The translations under genes were made by a program, and so were the position numbers. The notes beneath the pieces are model-generated. The model searched no databases, was not told the DNA's origin, and saw only the letters and a program-made list of their open reading frames with translations. This document shows positions 7,143 through 16,050 of a stretch of DNA of 64,000 bases, in pieces (positions within the stretch are counted from its first letter, which is position 1; the number at the start of each line of letters is the position of its first letter). Origin of the DNA: an uncultured Mucispirillum sp. GTDB taxonomy: Bacteria > Chrysiogenota > Deferribacteres > Deferribacterales > Mucispirillaceae. The stretch lies in assembly GCA_944323205.1 (NCBI GenBank), contig CALURO010000001.1:1-64000 (forward strand), written 5' to 3'.

Positions 7143-8957
7143 ATGAATAACAACTACATTAAATATACTGATATAGTTAAGCATATTAATATCTGCTCTG
7201 ATGATATTATCTTACTGTCTTCTAATCTTATGAAGACTATTTTTTATGCAAAAAAATATGAAAAAGAATTTAATTATAACAAATTTATAGATTCATTTTT
7301 AGAAGTAATCGGCACAAACGGCACTTTGCTTATACCATCATATAACTGGGATTTTTGTAAAGGTATTGCTTTTGATTATAAAAATACAATTAGTAAAACA
7401 GGAATTTTAGCCGATGAAGCAGTTAAAAGAAGTGATTTTAAAAGAACAAAACATCCATTATATTCTCATATTGTATGGGGTAAAGATAAAGATATGCTTT
7501 GCAGTTTAGATTATATAGATGCATTTGGTGCTGATAGTATTTTTGCTTATCTTACTAATAATAATGCAAAAAATGTAGGTATTGATGTTGATTTAGACGG
7601 ATGTTTTTCTACTATATACTATTTTGAGCAAAAATATGGAGTTCCATATAGATATATTAAATATTTTAAAAGCAGCTATATTGATGAAAATTGTATTTCT
7701 TCTGTAAAAACATACAGTATGAATGTTAGATATGCTGAAATTAATTCTAAATTTTCCGGCAAAGAAATGTATGAATATCTAAAAAATAATAAAGCTGTTG
7801 AAGAATACCATATAAATAAATCTTTTGTCAGCATATTTAATATTAAAAAAACAGAAATGTATATAAAAGATGATATATTAAATAATAACTCAAAAAAATT
7901 TATGATATATGATATGGATAAACTTAATTCTTTTAATAAAGATAAAGGTTATTCCATTATAAAAAATCTTTTTTCTATCAACCGCAGTCTTTCGGGTAAT
8001 GGTAACAGAGAAACACTTAATTATTTAAAAGAAAACTGCTTAGGTGAGCTGCAGATGAAAGAGTATTCTGTTAAAGAGAACCCTGAAACTTTTGACTGGA
8101 AAACTCCTTATGAATGGAATATTAATAATGCTTATATTGAAGATGAAAATGGAAATAAAATAGTAGATTTTAAAGATAATAACCTGCATATATTAGGATA
8201 TTCTGAGCCTGTGGATATAACTATTCCATTTTCTGAACTTGATAAATATTTATATTCTCTTGAAAATGATATAGATGCGATACCCTACACCACATCATAT
8301 TATAAAAAACGCTGGGGGTTCTGTATTACCCACAGACAGAGAGAAGAGTTGCGTAAAAATCCTGATAAATTATACCATGTAGTTATAGACAGCTCTTACA
8401 ACGAAAACGGCTCAATTACTTACGGTGAACTTATTATTAATGGATATAAAGATGATGAAATTTTAATATCTACATATATCTGCCATCCGTCAATGGCAAA
8501 TGATAATTTATCAGGAATTGCAGCAGCAGTAGCAGCAGCAAAATATATATATGCACTGCCTGAAAGAAAATATACATACCGCATTATTTTTATTCCAGAA
8601 ACAATTGGAGCATTAATATATTTAAAAGAAAATATAGAACATTTAAAAAAATCAGTAAAAGCAGGGTTTGTGCTTTCATGTATTGGCGATGACGGGGATT
8701 ATTCATGTGTCCATACTCCATATAATAATACTTATACTGATAAAATAGTAACTCATGTATTAAAATACATTACAGATAAACCAAAAGAATATTCTTTTTT
8801 AGAACGGGGCAGTGATGAAAGGCAGTTTTGCGCACCCCTTGTAAATCTGCCAGTATGCACTTTATCACGCACTAAATTTGGTAAATTTAAAGAATACCAT
8901 ACTTCTAATGATAACCTTGACTTTGTTACTGAAATTGGTCTTGGGGGGGGGGCTTAA
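7143..8957 (+). CDS. AAC(3)-like / DUF4910 fusion, truncated in phase by a G10 tract
   Basis: Two domains are joined. The first 250 residues resemble the aminoglycoside 3-N-acetyltransferase (AAC(3)) family (GTNGTLLIPSYNWDFCKG). Residues about 275-610 resemble DUF2172/DUF4910 aminopeptidase-like proteins, a zinc-peptidase-type fold often found in surface-polysaccharide loci (STYICHPSMANDNLSG, EFHTSND-like KEYHTSNDNLD). In the sequence given, a run of ten G at 8943-8952 sends the frame into an early stop at 8957. Nine or twelve G would join it to the open frame ending at 9234, giving about 700 residues. The start is uncertain: ATG 7143 has GGAT upstream; ATGs at 7131 and 7104 have no visible site. 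Acetylation or hydrolysis of an amino-sugar or aminoacyl group is inferred only. Confidence 0.75.
   Translation: MNNNYIKYTDIVKHINICSDDIILLSSNLMKTIFYAKKYEKEFNYNKFIDSFLEVIGTNGTLLIPSYNWDFCKGIAFDYKNTISKTGILADEAVKRSDFKRTKHPLYSHIVWGKDKDMLCSLDYIDAFGADSIFAYLTNNNAKNVGIDVDLDGCFSTIYYFEQKYGVPYRYIKYFKSSYIDENCISSVKTYSMNVRYAEINSKFSGKEMYEYLKNNKAVEEYHINKSFVSIFNIKKTEMYIKDDILNNNSKKFMIYDMDKLNSFNKDKGYSIIKNLFSINRSLSGNGNRETLNYLKENCLGELQMKEYSVKENPETFDWKTPYEWNINNAYIEDENGNKIVDFKDNNLHILGYSEPVDITIPFSELDKYLYSLENDIDAIPYTTSYYKKRWGFCITHRQREELRKNPDKLYHVVIDSSYNENGSITYGELIINGYKDDEILISTYICHPSMANDNLSGIAAAVAAAKYIYALPERKYTYRIIFIPETIGALIYLKENIEHLKKSVKAGFVLSCIGDDGDYSCVHTPYNNTYTDKIVTHVLKYITDKPKEYSFLERGSDERQFCAPLVNLPVCTLSRTKFGKFKEYHTSNDNLDFVTEIGLGGGA
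8943..8952 (+). repeat. G10 homopolymer tract (phase-variation switch)
   Basis: Ten consecutive G inside a coding region of otherwise very low GC. Reading frame 7143-8951 continues past the tract only if the number of G is divisible by three. Slipped-strand mispairing at such tracts is the known switch in Campylobacter and Helicobacter surface genes. The state here is OFF for the C-terminal part. Confidence 0.85.
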
Positions 8958-9234
8958 TTATATACAACAATGCATTAATATACTTGAAAATAATGAATAT
9001 TATAAAATCAAAACAGTAGGCGAGCCTCAGCTTGGCAAATACGGCTTATACCCTACTATCAGCCAAAAAGGAAGTGCAGACTACACAAGAAATTTAACAA
9101 ATATTATTGCATATTTAAACGGCAGTAATTCTATATTAGATATTGCAGAATTATTAAATATGCATTTTAATAGTGTATTAAATATTATAAATAAATTAAA
9201 AGAAAATAATTTAATAGATAAATGTGAGAAATGA
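8944..9234 (+). pseudogene. Out-of-phase C-terminal winged-helix segment of the fusion protein
   Basis: This frame continues the DUF4910 protein after the G10 tract: about 94 residues starting LNYIQQCINILENN and ending IDKCEK. DUF4910 proteins usually end in a winged-helix domain (HTH_47 type), and this segment has the matching helical pattern (SILDIAELLNMHFNSVLNII). It has no start codon or binding site of its own next to the tract, so it is probably made only when slippage restores frame. It is not a decayed gene; the rest of the frame is intact. Confidence 0.7.
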
Positions 9235-9235
9235 T

Positions 9236-9982
9236 ATGAATAATATTACACTTACAAATGACGAAAAAATATACTGGGAAAAAATATTTAATTCAGAATT
9301 TATCTTTGAAACAGAATGTTATAAAACATGCAATAGTTTTTGCTGCAGATGGGACAGTGAAGACATACCTCTTAAAATAATACCAAAAGGGGGAACATTA
9401 TTTTATCTGCCAAAAGAATATGCATATATTTCTCAATATGGCAAAGTAACAGAAAATAACCCATTTATAATGAAAGCGAAATTATTTGATAAAGAAATTT
9501 ATCTTTATTATAAACATTGTAATGATGATAATAACTGTAATATTAAATTTTCCCGCTCATTATACTGTAAATTATACCCATTTTTACCAGTCTTTGATAT
9601 AAATGGTAATCTTAATGATATTAAATATATTTCCGTATATGATGTAACGGCTAATATTATCGGTCAAAAAACGCCGTGTTATGTTATAGATTTAAAAACA
9701 AAATATTTAAAATACTGGCAGGAAAATACAGAAAAAATACAACTTTTAAAAGAGCCATACACCCTGTTTTACTTAATGGTTGGTAATATTTTACACGACA
9801 ATTATGTTAATACTCTTACTGATAATAAGGAATTAATGTCATTAACAGGCAGCATATTTTGGAAAAAATGGGAAAAATTATATCTTGCTGGCAGACTTGT
9901 AGATAAATTACAGTTTCAAAAGGATATTGAGAACTTATATCAGGAAATGAATAGTAAATATAATTTTATATATACATTATAA
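9236..9982 (+). CDS. Cys-rich YkgJ-like putative metal-binding protein
   Basis: A 248-aa soluble protein. The N-terminal cysteines C28, C32, C36 and C37 (CYKTCNSFCC) and later cysteines around SRSLYCKLYPF resemble the YkgJ/zinc- or iron-chelating family. The start is ATG 9236, one base after the stop of the preceding frame, with GAGA upstream; a GTG at 9224 in the same frame is an alternative. Tight coupling to the phase-variable gene suggests it may be expressed with it, and ribosomes reach its start only when the upstream frame is ON. A role as a metalloenzyme in modifying the same substrate is inferred. Confidence 0.65.
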   Translation: MNNITLTNDEKIYWEKIFNSEFIFETECYKTCNSFCCRWDSEDIPLKIIPKGGTLFYLPKEYAYISQYGKVTENNPFIMKAKLFDKEIYLYYKHCNDDNNCNIKFSRSLYCKLYPFLPVFDINGNLNDIKYISVYDVTANIIGQKTPCYVIDLKTKYLKYWQENTEKIQLLKEPYTLFYLMVGNILHDNYVNTLTDNKELMSLTGSIFWKKWEKLYLAGRLVDKLQFQKDIENLYQEMNSKYNFIYTL

Positions 9983-9991
9983 TGATATATA

Positions 9992-10681
9992 TTATATTTT
10001 CTCAATAAAAATATGATATATACTATCAACAGATTCTGCTGTTATAAATTTATAATCTTCTGAAATAGTATAGTTAGTTCTATCATTTCTTCGTAAATAA
10101 ACAATATTAAACCTATTATTTAATATTTTAACTACTGCATTTAGAGTAATACTATTAATATATATAGCACTATCCTTAAATAAATAATTATTCTCATTAT
10201 CATCTTGCTTTAACCTAATGCTTGTTGAACTAATTTCTGATTTTGGTGTTAAGAGTGCTACCCCCCCCCTATGCATAACTCTATGTATTTCGTCTATTGC
10301 TTTCATATAAACTTCTTCATTAACACACATTAATACACCCTGGTCTATAACAATATGAAAAAAATCATTCTCAAATGGAAGGCTGTCAACAGATGCGGTT
10401 TGGATATTGCCTTTAAGGTTATGCTGTAAAAAAGAAGTTTTAGCATAATTAACAGCTGTTTCTGAAATATCAATTCCATACACATTGTACCCTAATTCTG
10501 CTAAATACTTAATATTAGAGCCAGAACCACACCCTACTTCTAAAACATTAATATTTTTAGGCTGTATATTTGGATATTTTTTTGAATAAAAATTTACTAA
10601 CTCAATAACAATTGGAAATGGAAACTTCATTATTGCTTTTTCCTGCTTTTCACTATATAAATCTTCCCAAGCATTATTCAT
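9992..10681 (-). CDS. Class I SAM-dependent methyltransferase with in-frame G9 tract
   Basis: A 229-aa methyltransferase. Motif I is VLEVGCGSGSNIKYLA, with an acidic residue in YGIDIS, and the Rossmann order typical of the Methyltransf_11/25 group. The substrate cannot be read from the sequence; small molecules or sugars are common in this group. Nine G (plus strand C9 at 10261-10269) encode Arg-Gly-Gly-Val in MHRGGVALL and keep the frame open here, so the gene is ON. A change of one base would truncate it. AAGGGG precedes the start. It converges with the Cys-rich gene, ten bases apart. Confidence 0.85.
   Translation of the reverse strand: MNNAWEDLYSEKQEKAIMKFPFPIVIELVNFYSKKYPNIQPKNINVLEVGCGSGSNIKYLAELGYNVYGIDISETAVNYAKTSFLQHNLKGNIQTASVDSLPFENDFFHIVIDQGVLMCVNEEVYMKAIDEIHRVMHRGGVALLTPKSEISSTSIRLKQDDNENNYLFKDSAIYINSITLNAVVKILNNRFNIVYLRRNDRTNYTISEDYKFITAESVDSIYHIFIEKI
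10261..10269 (-). repeat. C9/G9 homopolymer tract inside the methyltransferase
   Basis: Nine C on the plus strand are nine G in the coding sense of the methyltransferase. The tract is in frame here. With the G10 tract 1.3 kb away it forms a pair of independent switches in the same cassette. Confidence 0.8.
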
Positions 10682-10754
10682 AAAAAGTACCCCTTTATAG
10701 ATTTATTATATATTATGAATATTTCCTTTATTTGTCAATGTTAATAAAATCCTC

Positions 10755-10957
10755 TGGTGGTACCCCTTTTTTTATTAAAAAATGCTATAACTACTTGATA
10801 ATATATGTAAAAATAGAAATAATCTCAGTTAACTGTCATTCAGAGCCTGCGATAGTAGGCGAAGAATCTTATAATGTTCTAGTTAGTAAAAATTATAGAC
10901 TCTTCGCTTCGCTCTGAGTGACATAAGGTGTTGTAAAAAAAATGGGTTACCCCTAGT
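10755..10957 (+). repeat. Dispersed palindromic repeat, copy 4 (complete unit)
   Basis: The clearest full copy, about 200 bp. It starts GGTGGTACCCC and a T run, then ATGCTATAACTACTTGATAA, TGTCATTCAGAGC, GGCGAAGAATC, TATAGACTCTTCGC, GCTCTGAGTGACA, and ends AAAAAAAATGGGTTACCCC. The ends form terminal inverted repeats and the inner TGTCATTCAGAGC / GCTCTGAGTGACA pair forms a second inverted repeat. It encodes nothing and fits a MITE-like element. Confidence 0.85.
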
Positions 10958-10969
10958 AATAAAATCAGC

Positions 10970-10998
10970 TTGAAAAATATGTGTAAATATTATATTAT
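10970..10998 (+). promoter_or_regulatory. Predicted sigma-70 promoter of the ACP-ligase pair
   Basis: TTGAAA (10970-10975), a 17-base spacer and TATTAT (10993-10998) lie just after repeat copy 4 and about 30 bases before the carrier protein start. The spacing and hexamers fit a housekeeping promoter. Confidence 0.55.
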
Positions 10999-11028
10999 AC
11001 CACGATATATAGATGTATGGTGATAAAA

Positions 11029-11274
11029 ATGAGTGAAAATGATATTAGAAAAATAATATATAAAATATTTGAACAAAATGATATTAGTCTTCAAAATATT
11101 AATGAAGATACATCTTTAATATCAAATGGAATTGTTGATTCTATGACTTTTGTTAATATCCTTTTAGCTATTGAAGAAGAATTAAATATAGAAATAGATT
11201 TTGAAAATATAGATATTAATTCTATTGTTACAATAAACAGCTTATGTGATACAGTATCTAAAATAACTAATTAA
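11029..11274 (+). CDS. Acyl/peptidyl carrier protein
   Basis: An 81-aa carrier protein. The phosphopantetheine attachment site is Ser38 in GIVDSM, and the sequence around it is acidic and helical as in the family. The start ATG 11029 follows GGTGA at five bases; ATG 11017 in the same frame lies upstream of that site. It lies 12 bases before an adenylation enzyme, which most likely loads it. The pair resembles the DltC/DltA and NRPS-type carrier-ligase pairs. The fatty acid synthase carrier is normally encoded with fab genes, so this one is likely a dedicated carrier. Confidence 0.9.
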   Translation: MSENDIRKIIYKIFEQNDISLQNINEDTSLISNGIVDSMTFVNILLAIEEELNIEIDFENIDINSIVTINSLCDTVSKITN

Positions 11275-11286
11275 TTGAGTTAATAT

Positions 11287-12825
11287 ATGAATATTCAACA
11301 ATATTTATTAAAGTCATTTAAAAAATATAATGATAATAATGCATTATTTACATATAATAAATATTACACATATAATCAGCTTGCAGAATTATCATGTAAA
11401 ATTGCAGATACAATCCTGTATATAAAATATATTAAACAGCCAGTAATCATAATGGGTTCTAAAAGCTTTTACACTCATGCAGCAATATGTGGAACAATAA
11501 TTGCAGGCTCTTATTATATCCCATTAAATGAAACATTCCCATTAGAAAGAAATATGAATATTATAAAATTATCTAATGCGAAAATATTATTATTAGATTA
11601 CACCGATTTTGCACACTATGATGATATACTTAATAATATTCATAATTATAATATAATATGTCCAGAAGAACATTATGAATATTTATCATCAAAATTTACT
11701 AACCACAATTTTTATACACCAAAAGATTATAATAATAAATTATTAGATGCAGAAAAAGATGATGCAGTATATATGCTTTTTACATCAGGAAGTACAGGTG
11801 TTCCAAAAGGTATTAAAATATCTAATCTTAATATAAGCAGTTATATACAGGCATTTATAAAAAGACATTCTATTACAAATCAAGATAAACTTATGCAGAT
11901 GAATGATTTAACTTTTGATTTATCTATTCATTCAATATTTTTAAGTTTTATTTGTGGTGCATGTCTTTATATCCCTGATAGTAATAATAAAATTAATCCA
12001 AATAAATTTATAATTTCACATGAAATAACACATATAATTATGGTGCCATCATCACTTGCAATTATGAAAAAATTGCGGCTTTTAAAAAGCAGTGTTTTTC
12101 AATCTGTAAAATATATTGGCTTTTGCGGAGAAACTTTGCCTTTTGATAATGCCATATTAATTGCAGAAGCTGCACCTAATGCAAAATTAGAAAATATTTA
12201 TGGTCCCACAGAAGCAACTATCGCCTGCACTTATTTTGAGTTTACTAAAAATACAAAAGAATTGCCAGAATATGCTGGTTCTATGCCAATAGGAAAAGCA
12301 TACGATGATATGGAAGTATTTTTAATAGATGAAAATTTAAATATAATAAATACTGGTATTGGGCAGATTGTTCTTTCAGGCAGACAGTTAGCTAAAGGCT
12401 ATGTAAATAATGAAACACAAACAAAGGAAAAATTTATAAAAATAAATAATAAAGACTGCTACCTTACAGGTGATTTAGGAAGATGGGTTAATGGTGAACT
12501 TGTATTTCTTGGCAGAAACGATGCACAAGTACAGATTAAAGGATACAGAGTAGAGCTTTATGAAATAGAAAATGCTATTTCTAAAATAGAAAATATTGTA
12601 TCAAATGCAGTCATACCTACACCTGTAAACAGTATAACTTATGAAAATTTAACCGCATTCATTATTGTCAAAGATGATAATATAGATACATATCAAATAA
12701 AATCTATCTTATCACAAACTCTTCCTGATTATATGGTACCAAATAAATATATTATCTTAGATAATATGCCCCTTAATAGTAATGGTAAGATAGATAGAAA
12801 CCAACTAAAAAATATGATTAAATAA
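11287..12825 (+). CDS. Stand-alone amino-acid adenylation enzyme (DltA/NRPS-like)
   Basis: A 512-aa ANL-family enzyme that activates a carboxylic acid with ATP and transfers it to a carrier thiol. Core motifs are present: LFTSGSTGVPKG (A3), NIYGPTEATIACTY (A5), YLTGDLG (A7), GRNDAQVQIKGYRVEL (A8) and NSNGKIDRNQL with the catalytic Lys (A10). Its length and lack of condensation or thioesterase domains fit a DltA-type D-alanine ligase or a lone NRPS adenylation domain. The partner is the carrier protein just upstream. No dltB or dltD gene is present, so use in teichoic acid alanylation is unlikely. Supply of an acyl or aminoacyl group for flagellar or surface glycan is inferred from the neighbours. 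Confidence 0.88.
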   Translation: MNIQQYLLKSFKKYNDNNALFTYNKYYTYNQLAELSCKIADTILYIKYIKQPVIIMGSKSFYTHAAICGTIIAGSYYIPLNETFPLERNMNIIKLSNAKILLLDYTDFAHYDDILNNIHNYNIICPEEHYEYLSSKFTNHNFYTPKDYNNKLLDAEKDDAVYMLFTSGSTGVPKGIKISNLNISSYIQAFIKRHSITNQDKLMQMNDLTFDLSIHSIFLSFICGACLYIPDSNNKINPNKFIISHEITHIIMVPSSLAIMKKLRLLKSSVFQSVKYIGFCGETLPFDNAILIAEAAPNAKLENIYGPTEATIACTYFEFTKNTKELPEYAGSMPIGKAYDDMEVFLIDENLNIINTGIGQIVLSGRQLAKGYVNNETQTKEKFIKINNKDCYLTGDLGRWVNGELVFLGRNDAQVQIKGYRVELYEIENAISKIENIVSNAVIPTPVNSITYENLTAFIIVKDDNIDTYQIKSILSQTLPDYMVPNKYIILDNMPLNSNGKIDRNQLKNMIK

Positions 12826-12909
12826 CACAGAAGACCATACTTTTTCCCCTAGAATATTTTTTATATATAGTATATAGTATATGGCAGTAGATACGCTATG
12901 AGGTGATAT

Positions 12910-14280
12910 ATGCTTACTGTTATTATTTTGGCAGCAGGAAAAGGCACTAGAATGAAATCTGAAAATCCTAAAGTATTATTTAGTGCTGCCGGCAAGCCTA
13001 TGATAGATTATGCTATAGATTTAAGCAGACAGTTAAATCCAGATAAAATTATTGTAGTAACTGGTGCAGGTGCTGAAAAAGTAAAAGAACATTTACAAAA
13101 TTCTTCAGTTGAATTTGCTATGCAGAAAGAGCAAAACGGCACAGCTGATGCGGTTATGGCAGCACTTGATTTTATTCCAGATACTGGTAAAACTTTAATA
13201 CTATGCGGCGATATGCCTTTAATGAAATATGAAACATTAAATAACTTCATAAATACTGTTAAACAGGATATATCCTTTATCAGTGTTAAAATGAAAAATC
13301 CAAAAGGTTATGGCAGAATTATCCGTTCCGCAAATGGCTATGTATTAAAAATTGTAGAAGAAAAAGATGCCAACGAACATGAAAAAAGAATAGATGAAGT
13401 TAATACAGGCGTCTATTTATGTTCATCTGTAGAATTGAAAAACCGCCTTAAAAATATAGATAATAATAATGCTCAAAATGAGTATTATTTAACAGATATA
13501 GTTTGCAGCGGTGCTGAAGCATTTTTAGCAGATAACGAAATGGAATTTTTAGGTGTTAATGATAGAGTGCAGCTAAGCACTGCTTCAAAAATACTTATGC
13601 AGGAAAGAGCAGAATCTTATATGAAAGATGGCGTTTCTATTATAGACCCATCATCAGTATATATTGATATAGATGTGGTTATAGGTAAAGATACTGTTAT
13701 ATATCCAAATGTATTTATAGAAAATAATACAAAAATTGGCAAAAATGTAATTATTCGTTCAGGGTGCAGAATAAATAATTCTGTAATTGAAGAAAATGTT
13801 GAAATTAAGGATAACACATTAATAGAAGATTCTTTTGTTGGTGCAGGCTCTTCTATTGGCCCTATGGCTCATCTTCGCCCCGGTTCTTATTTAGCTGGTG
13901 AAAATAAAGTAGGAAACTTTGTAGAGCTTAAAAAAACCACTATGGGAAAAGGCTCAAAAGCAAGCCATTTAACTTATTTAGGTGATGCTATTCTTGGTGA
14001 AAATGTTAATATCGGCTGCGGCACAATTACATGCAATTATGACGGGTTTAATAAATATAAAACTATTATAGGTAATAATGTATTTGTTGGCAGTGATACT
14101 CAGTTTGTAGCACCTGTTACTGTTGGAGATAATGTATTGGTAGCAGCAGGCAGCACTATTACTAAAGATATTAATACAAATGATTTAGCAATAGCTAGAA
14201 CACCGCAGAAAAATATTGAAAATAAAGGTAAAGAGATAATGGAAATAAATAAAGCAAAAAAAGAGGGTAAAGGTAAATAA
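12910..14280 (+). CDS. glmU: Bifunctional UDP-GlcNAc synthesis enzyme GlmU
   Basis: A 456-aa cytoplasmic enzyme that acetylates glucosamine-1-phosphate and then couples it to UTP, giving UDP-GlcNAc for peptidoglycan and LPS. The N-terminal uridyltransferase domain shows LAAGKGTRMKSENPKVLF and QNGTADAVMAAL. The C-terminal half is a left-handed beta-helix of hexapeptide repeats, with LRPGSYLAGENKVGNFVELK and TCNYDGFNKYKT. Length is normal. GAGGTGAT precedes the ATG. The ClC transporter gene starts four bases after its stop. Confidence 0.97.
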   Translation: MLTVIILAAGKGTRMKSENPKVLFSAAGKPMIDYAIDLSRQLNPDKIIVVTGAGAEKVKEHLQNSSVEFAMQKEQNGTADAVMAALDFIPDTGKTLILCGDMPLMKYETLNNFINTVKQDISFISVKMKNPKGYGRIIRSANGYVLKIVEEKDANEHEKRIDEVNTGVYLCSSVELKNRLKNIDNNNAQNEYYLTDIVCSGAEAFLADNEMEFLGVNDRVQLSTASKILMQERAESYMKDGVSIIDPSSVYIDIDVVIGKDTVIYPNVFIENNTKIGKNVIIRSGCRINNSVIEENVEIKDNTLIEDSFVGAGSSIGPMAHLRPGSYLAGENKVGNFVELKKTTMGKGSKASHLTYLGDAILGENVNIGCGTITCNYDGFNKYKTIIGNNVFVGSDTQFVAPVTVGDNVLVAAGSTITKDINTNDLAIARTPQKNIENKGKEIMEINKAKKEGKGK

Positions 14281-14283
14281 CCC

Positions 14284-16038
14284 TTGAAAATAAGAAGTTA
14301 TTTAAGTTCAAAACTCAGCAGCCTTATTACTAAATATGAAGATGTAGTAATAATCGCTGTTGCTGTTGCAATAGGTATGGCAGCAGGTATTGGTAATATC
14401 ATATTTAGAACACTTATTCATTTTCTGCAGAAAAATCTATATGGTGTTGAAAGTGAAGTTATGCTTTACAACCTGCAGGATACTGCTAAATGGAAGCTGA
14501 TATTAATACCTGCATTAGGTGGATTAGCTGTTGGAATTATTACTACCTTATTTAAATCAAATGTTCATTCTGTTGCTGATGTTATTAAAGCAATATCACT
14601 GCACAGAACATTATCCCCTGTTACTGCCATTTTAAAAACAATAACTTCTGCTATAACTTTAGGCACTGGCGGTTCTGCAGGCAGGGAAGGCCCTATTATT
14701 ATGATTGGTGCATCTCTTGGCTCAGCTGTAGGCCAGTTTTTCAAATTTTCTCACACAAGAATAAGCAGTGCAACTGCATGTGGTGCTGCTGGCGGTATTG
14801 CTGCCACATTTAATGCACCTATGGGCGGTGCTATGTTTGCAGCAGAAGTTCTGCTTGGTAAATACGGCATTAAAACATTCAGCCCGCTGATTATTTCTGC
14901 AGTAACTGCAACAGTTGTAAGCCGTGCTTATTTTGGTGATGAAATTACTATTCATGCCCCAGATTATGTTTTAAAAAGTGCAGCAGAACTGCCGCTTTAT
15001 GCTGTAATGGGTATATTTATTGCACTAATTAGTGTATTTTTTATAAGATTTTTTTATAAAGTAAGTGATGCTTTTGCATTTCTGCCGCTTCCAAAATGGA
15101 TAAAACCTGCTATAGGCGGTCTTTTAATGGGAATACTTGGAGTATTCTGCGTAAATATTATGGGTGTAGGATACGGCACTATTATTGAAATACTGCAAAA
15201 TAAAATACCATGGTATATATTAATAGTATTTGTATTTTTAAAAATTGTAGCAACATCTCTTACATTAGGCTCTGGGGGCTCTGGCGGCCAGCTTGTTCCA
15301 AGCCTTTTTATAGGGGCTGCAGCAGGCGGTTTTTTTGGCGGGCTTATGCAGTATATTTTCCCCAATATTGCAGGAAACCCAGAAACTTATGCACTTGTTG
15401 GAATGGGAGCTATGCTTGCAGCTGTTATTCGGGCACCTATCACATCTATATTAATACTTTTTGAAATAACACAAAGTTACCATATTGTGCTGCCTGTAAT
15501 GATTACATGTATTATTGCTAATATGATTGCTTCCCGCATAGAAAAAGACAGTATGTTTACATGGACATTAACCCGTGCAGGGTTTAATATTAATCACGGT
15601 GTAGAAAAAAGTATATTAGAATCCATAAAAGTAAAAGATATTATGCTTACAGATATTATAGCATTTAATGATAATACTTCTATTAATGATATAAAAAAAT
15701 CTATTGAGAAAAAGCCACATGCTTATTTCCCTGTTGTTAATAATGAAGGATATTTAACAGGCGTTATATCATTAAACGATTTAAAGGAAGAAATTTTTAG
15801 TGGAAAAAACTTAGAAACTACTTTAGCGAAAGATTTTGGCGCAAGGCGTAATATAATAACAGTAACACCTGAAGAAACTTTAGAACAGGCTATGAGAGAT
15901 TTTGGTATTAAAGAAGTTGGTGATTTACCTGTTGTAGAAATAGAAGAAAAAGGTATGAAACTTGTAGGGCTTTTAAGAAGAAGCGATATTATTATTGCTT
16001 ATAACAAAAAAGTTGTAGATTTTGAGCCTGATAAATAA
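14284..16038 (+). CDS. clcA: ClC-family chloride channel/antiporter with CBS domains
   Basis: A 584-aa inner-membrane protein. The first 440 residues hold about ten membrane helices with the ClC signatures GGSAGREGPIIMIG and GSGGSGGQLVPSLF. The C-terminal 130 residues form a CBS pair (IMLTDIIAFNDN and GDLPVVEIEEKG) that may sense nucleotides. The start appears to be TTG 14284, four bases after the glmU stop, with AAAGG upstream inside glmU; the first ATG would remove part of the first helix. It is in the same reading frame as the downstream helicase and only a stop codon separates them. Confidence 0.92.
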   Translation: MKIRSYLSSKLSSLITKYEDVVIIAVAVAIGMAAGIGNIIFRTLIHFLQKNLYGVESEVMLYNLQDTAKWKLILIPALGGLAVGIITTLFKSNVHSVADVIKAISLHRTLSPVTAILKTITSAITLGTGGSAGREGPIIMIGASLGSAVGQFFKFSHTRISSATACGAAGGIAATFNAPMGGAMFAAEVLLGKYGIKTFSPLIISAVTATVVSRAYFGDEITIHAPDYVLKSAAELPLYAVMGIFIALISVFFIRFFYKVSDAFAFLPLPKWIKPAIGGLLMGILGVFCVNIMGVGYGTIIEILQNKIPWYILIVFVFLKIVATSLTLGSGGSGGQLVPSLFIGAAAGGFFGGLMQYIFPNIAGNPETYALVGMGAMLAAVIRAPITSILILFEITQSYHIVLPVMITCIIANMIASRIEKDSMFTWTLTRAGFNINHGVEKSILESIKVKDIMLTDIIAFNDNTSINDIKKSIEKKPHAYFPVVNNEGYLTGVISLNDLKEEIFSGKNLETTLAKDFGARRNIITVTPEETLEQAMRDFGIKEVGDLPVVEIEEKGMKLVGLLRRSDIIIAYNKKVVDFEPDK

Positions 16039-16050
16039 GGGAGGCATAAT

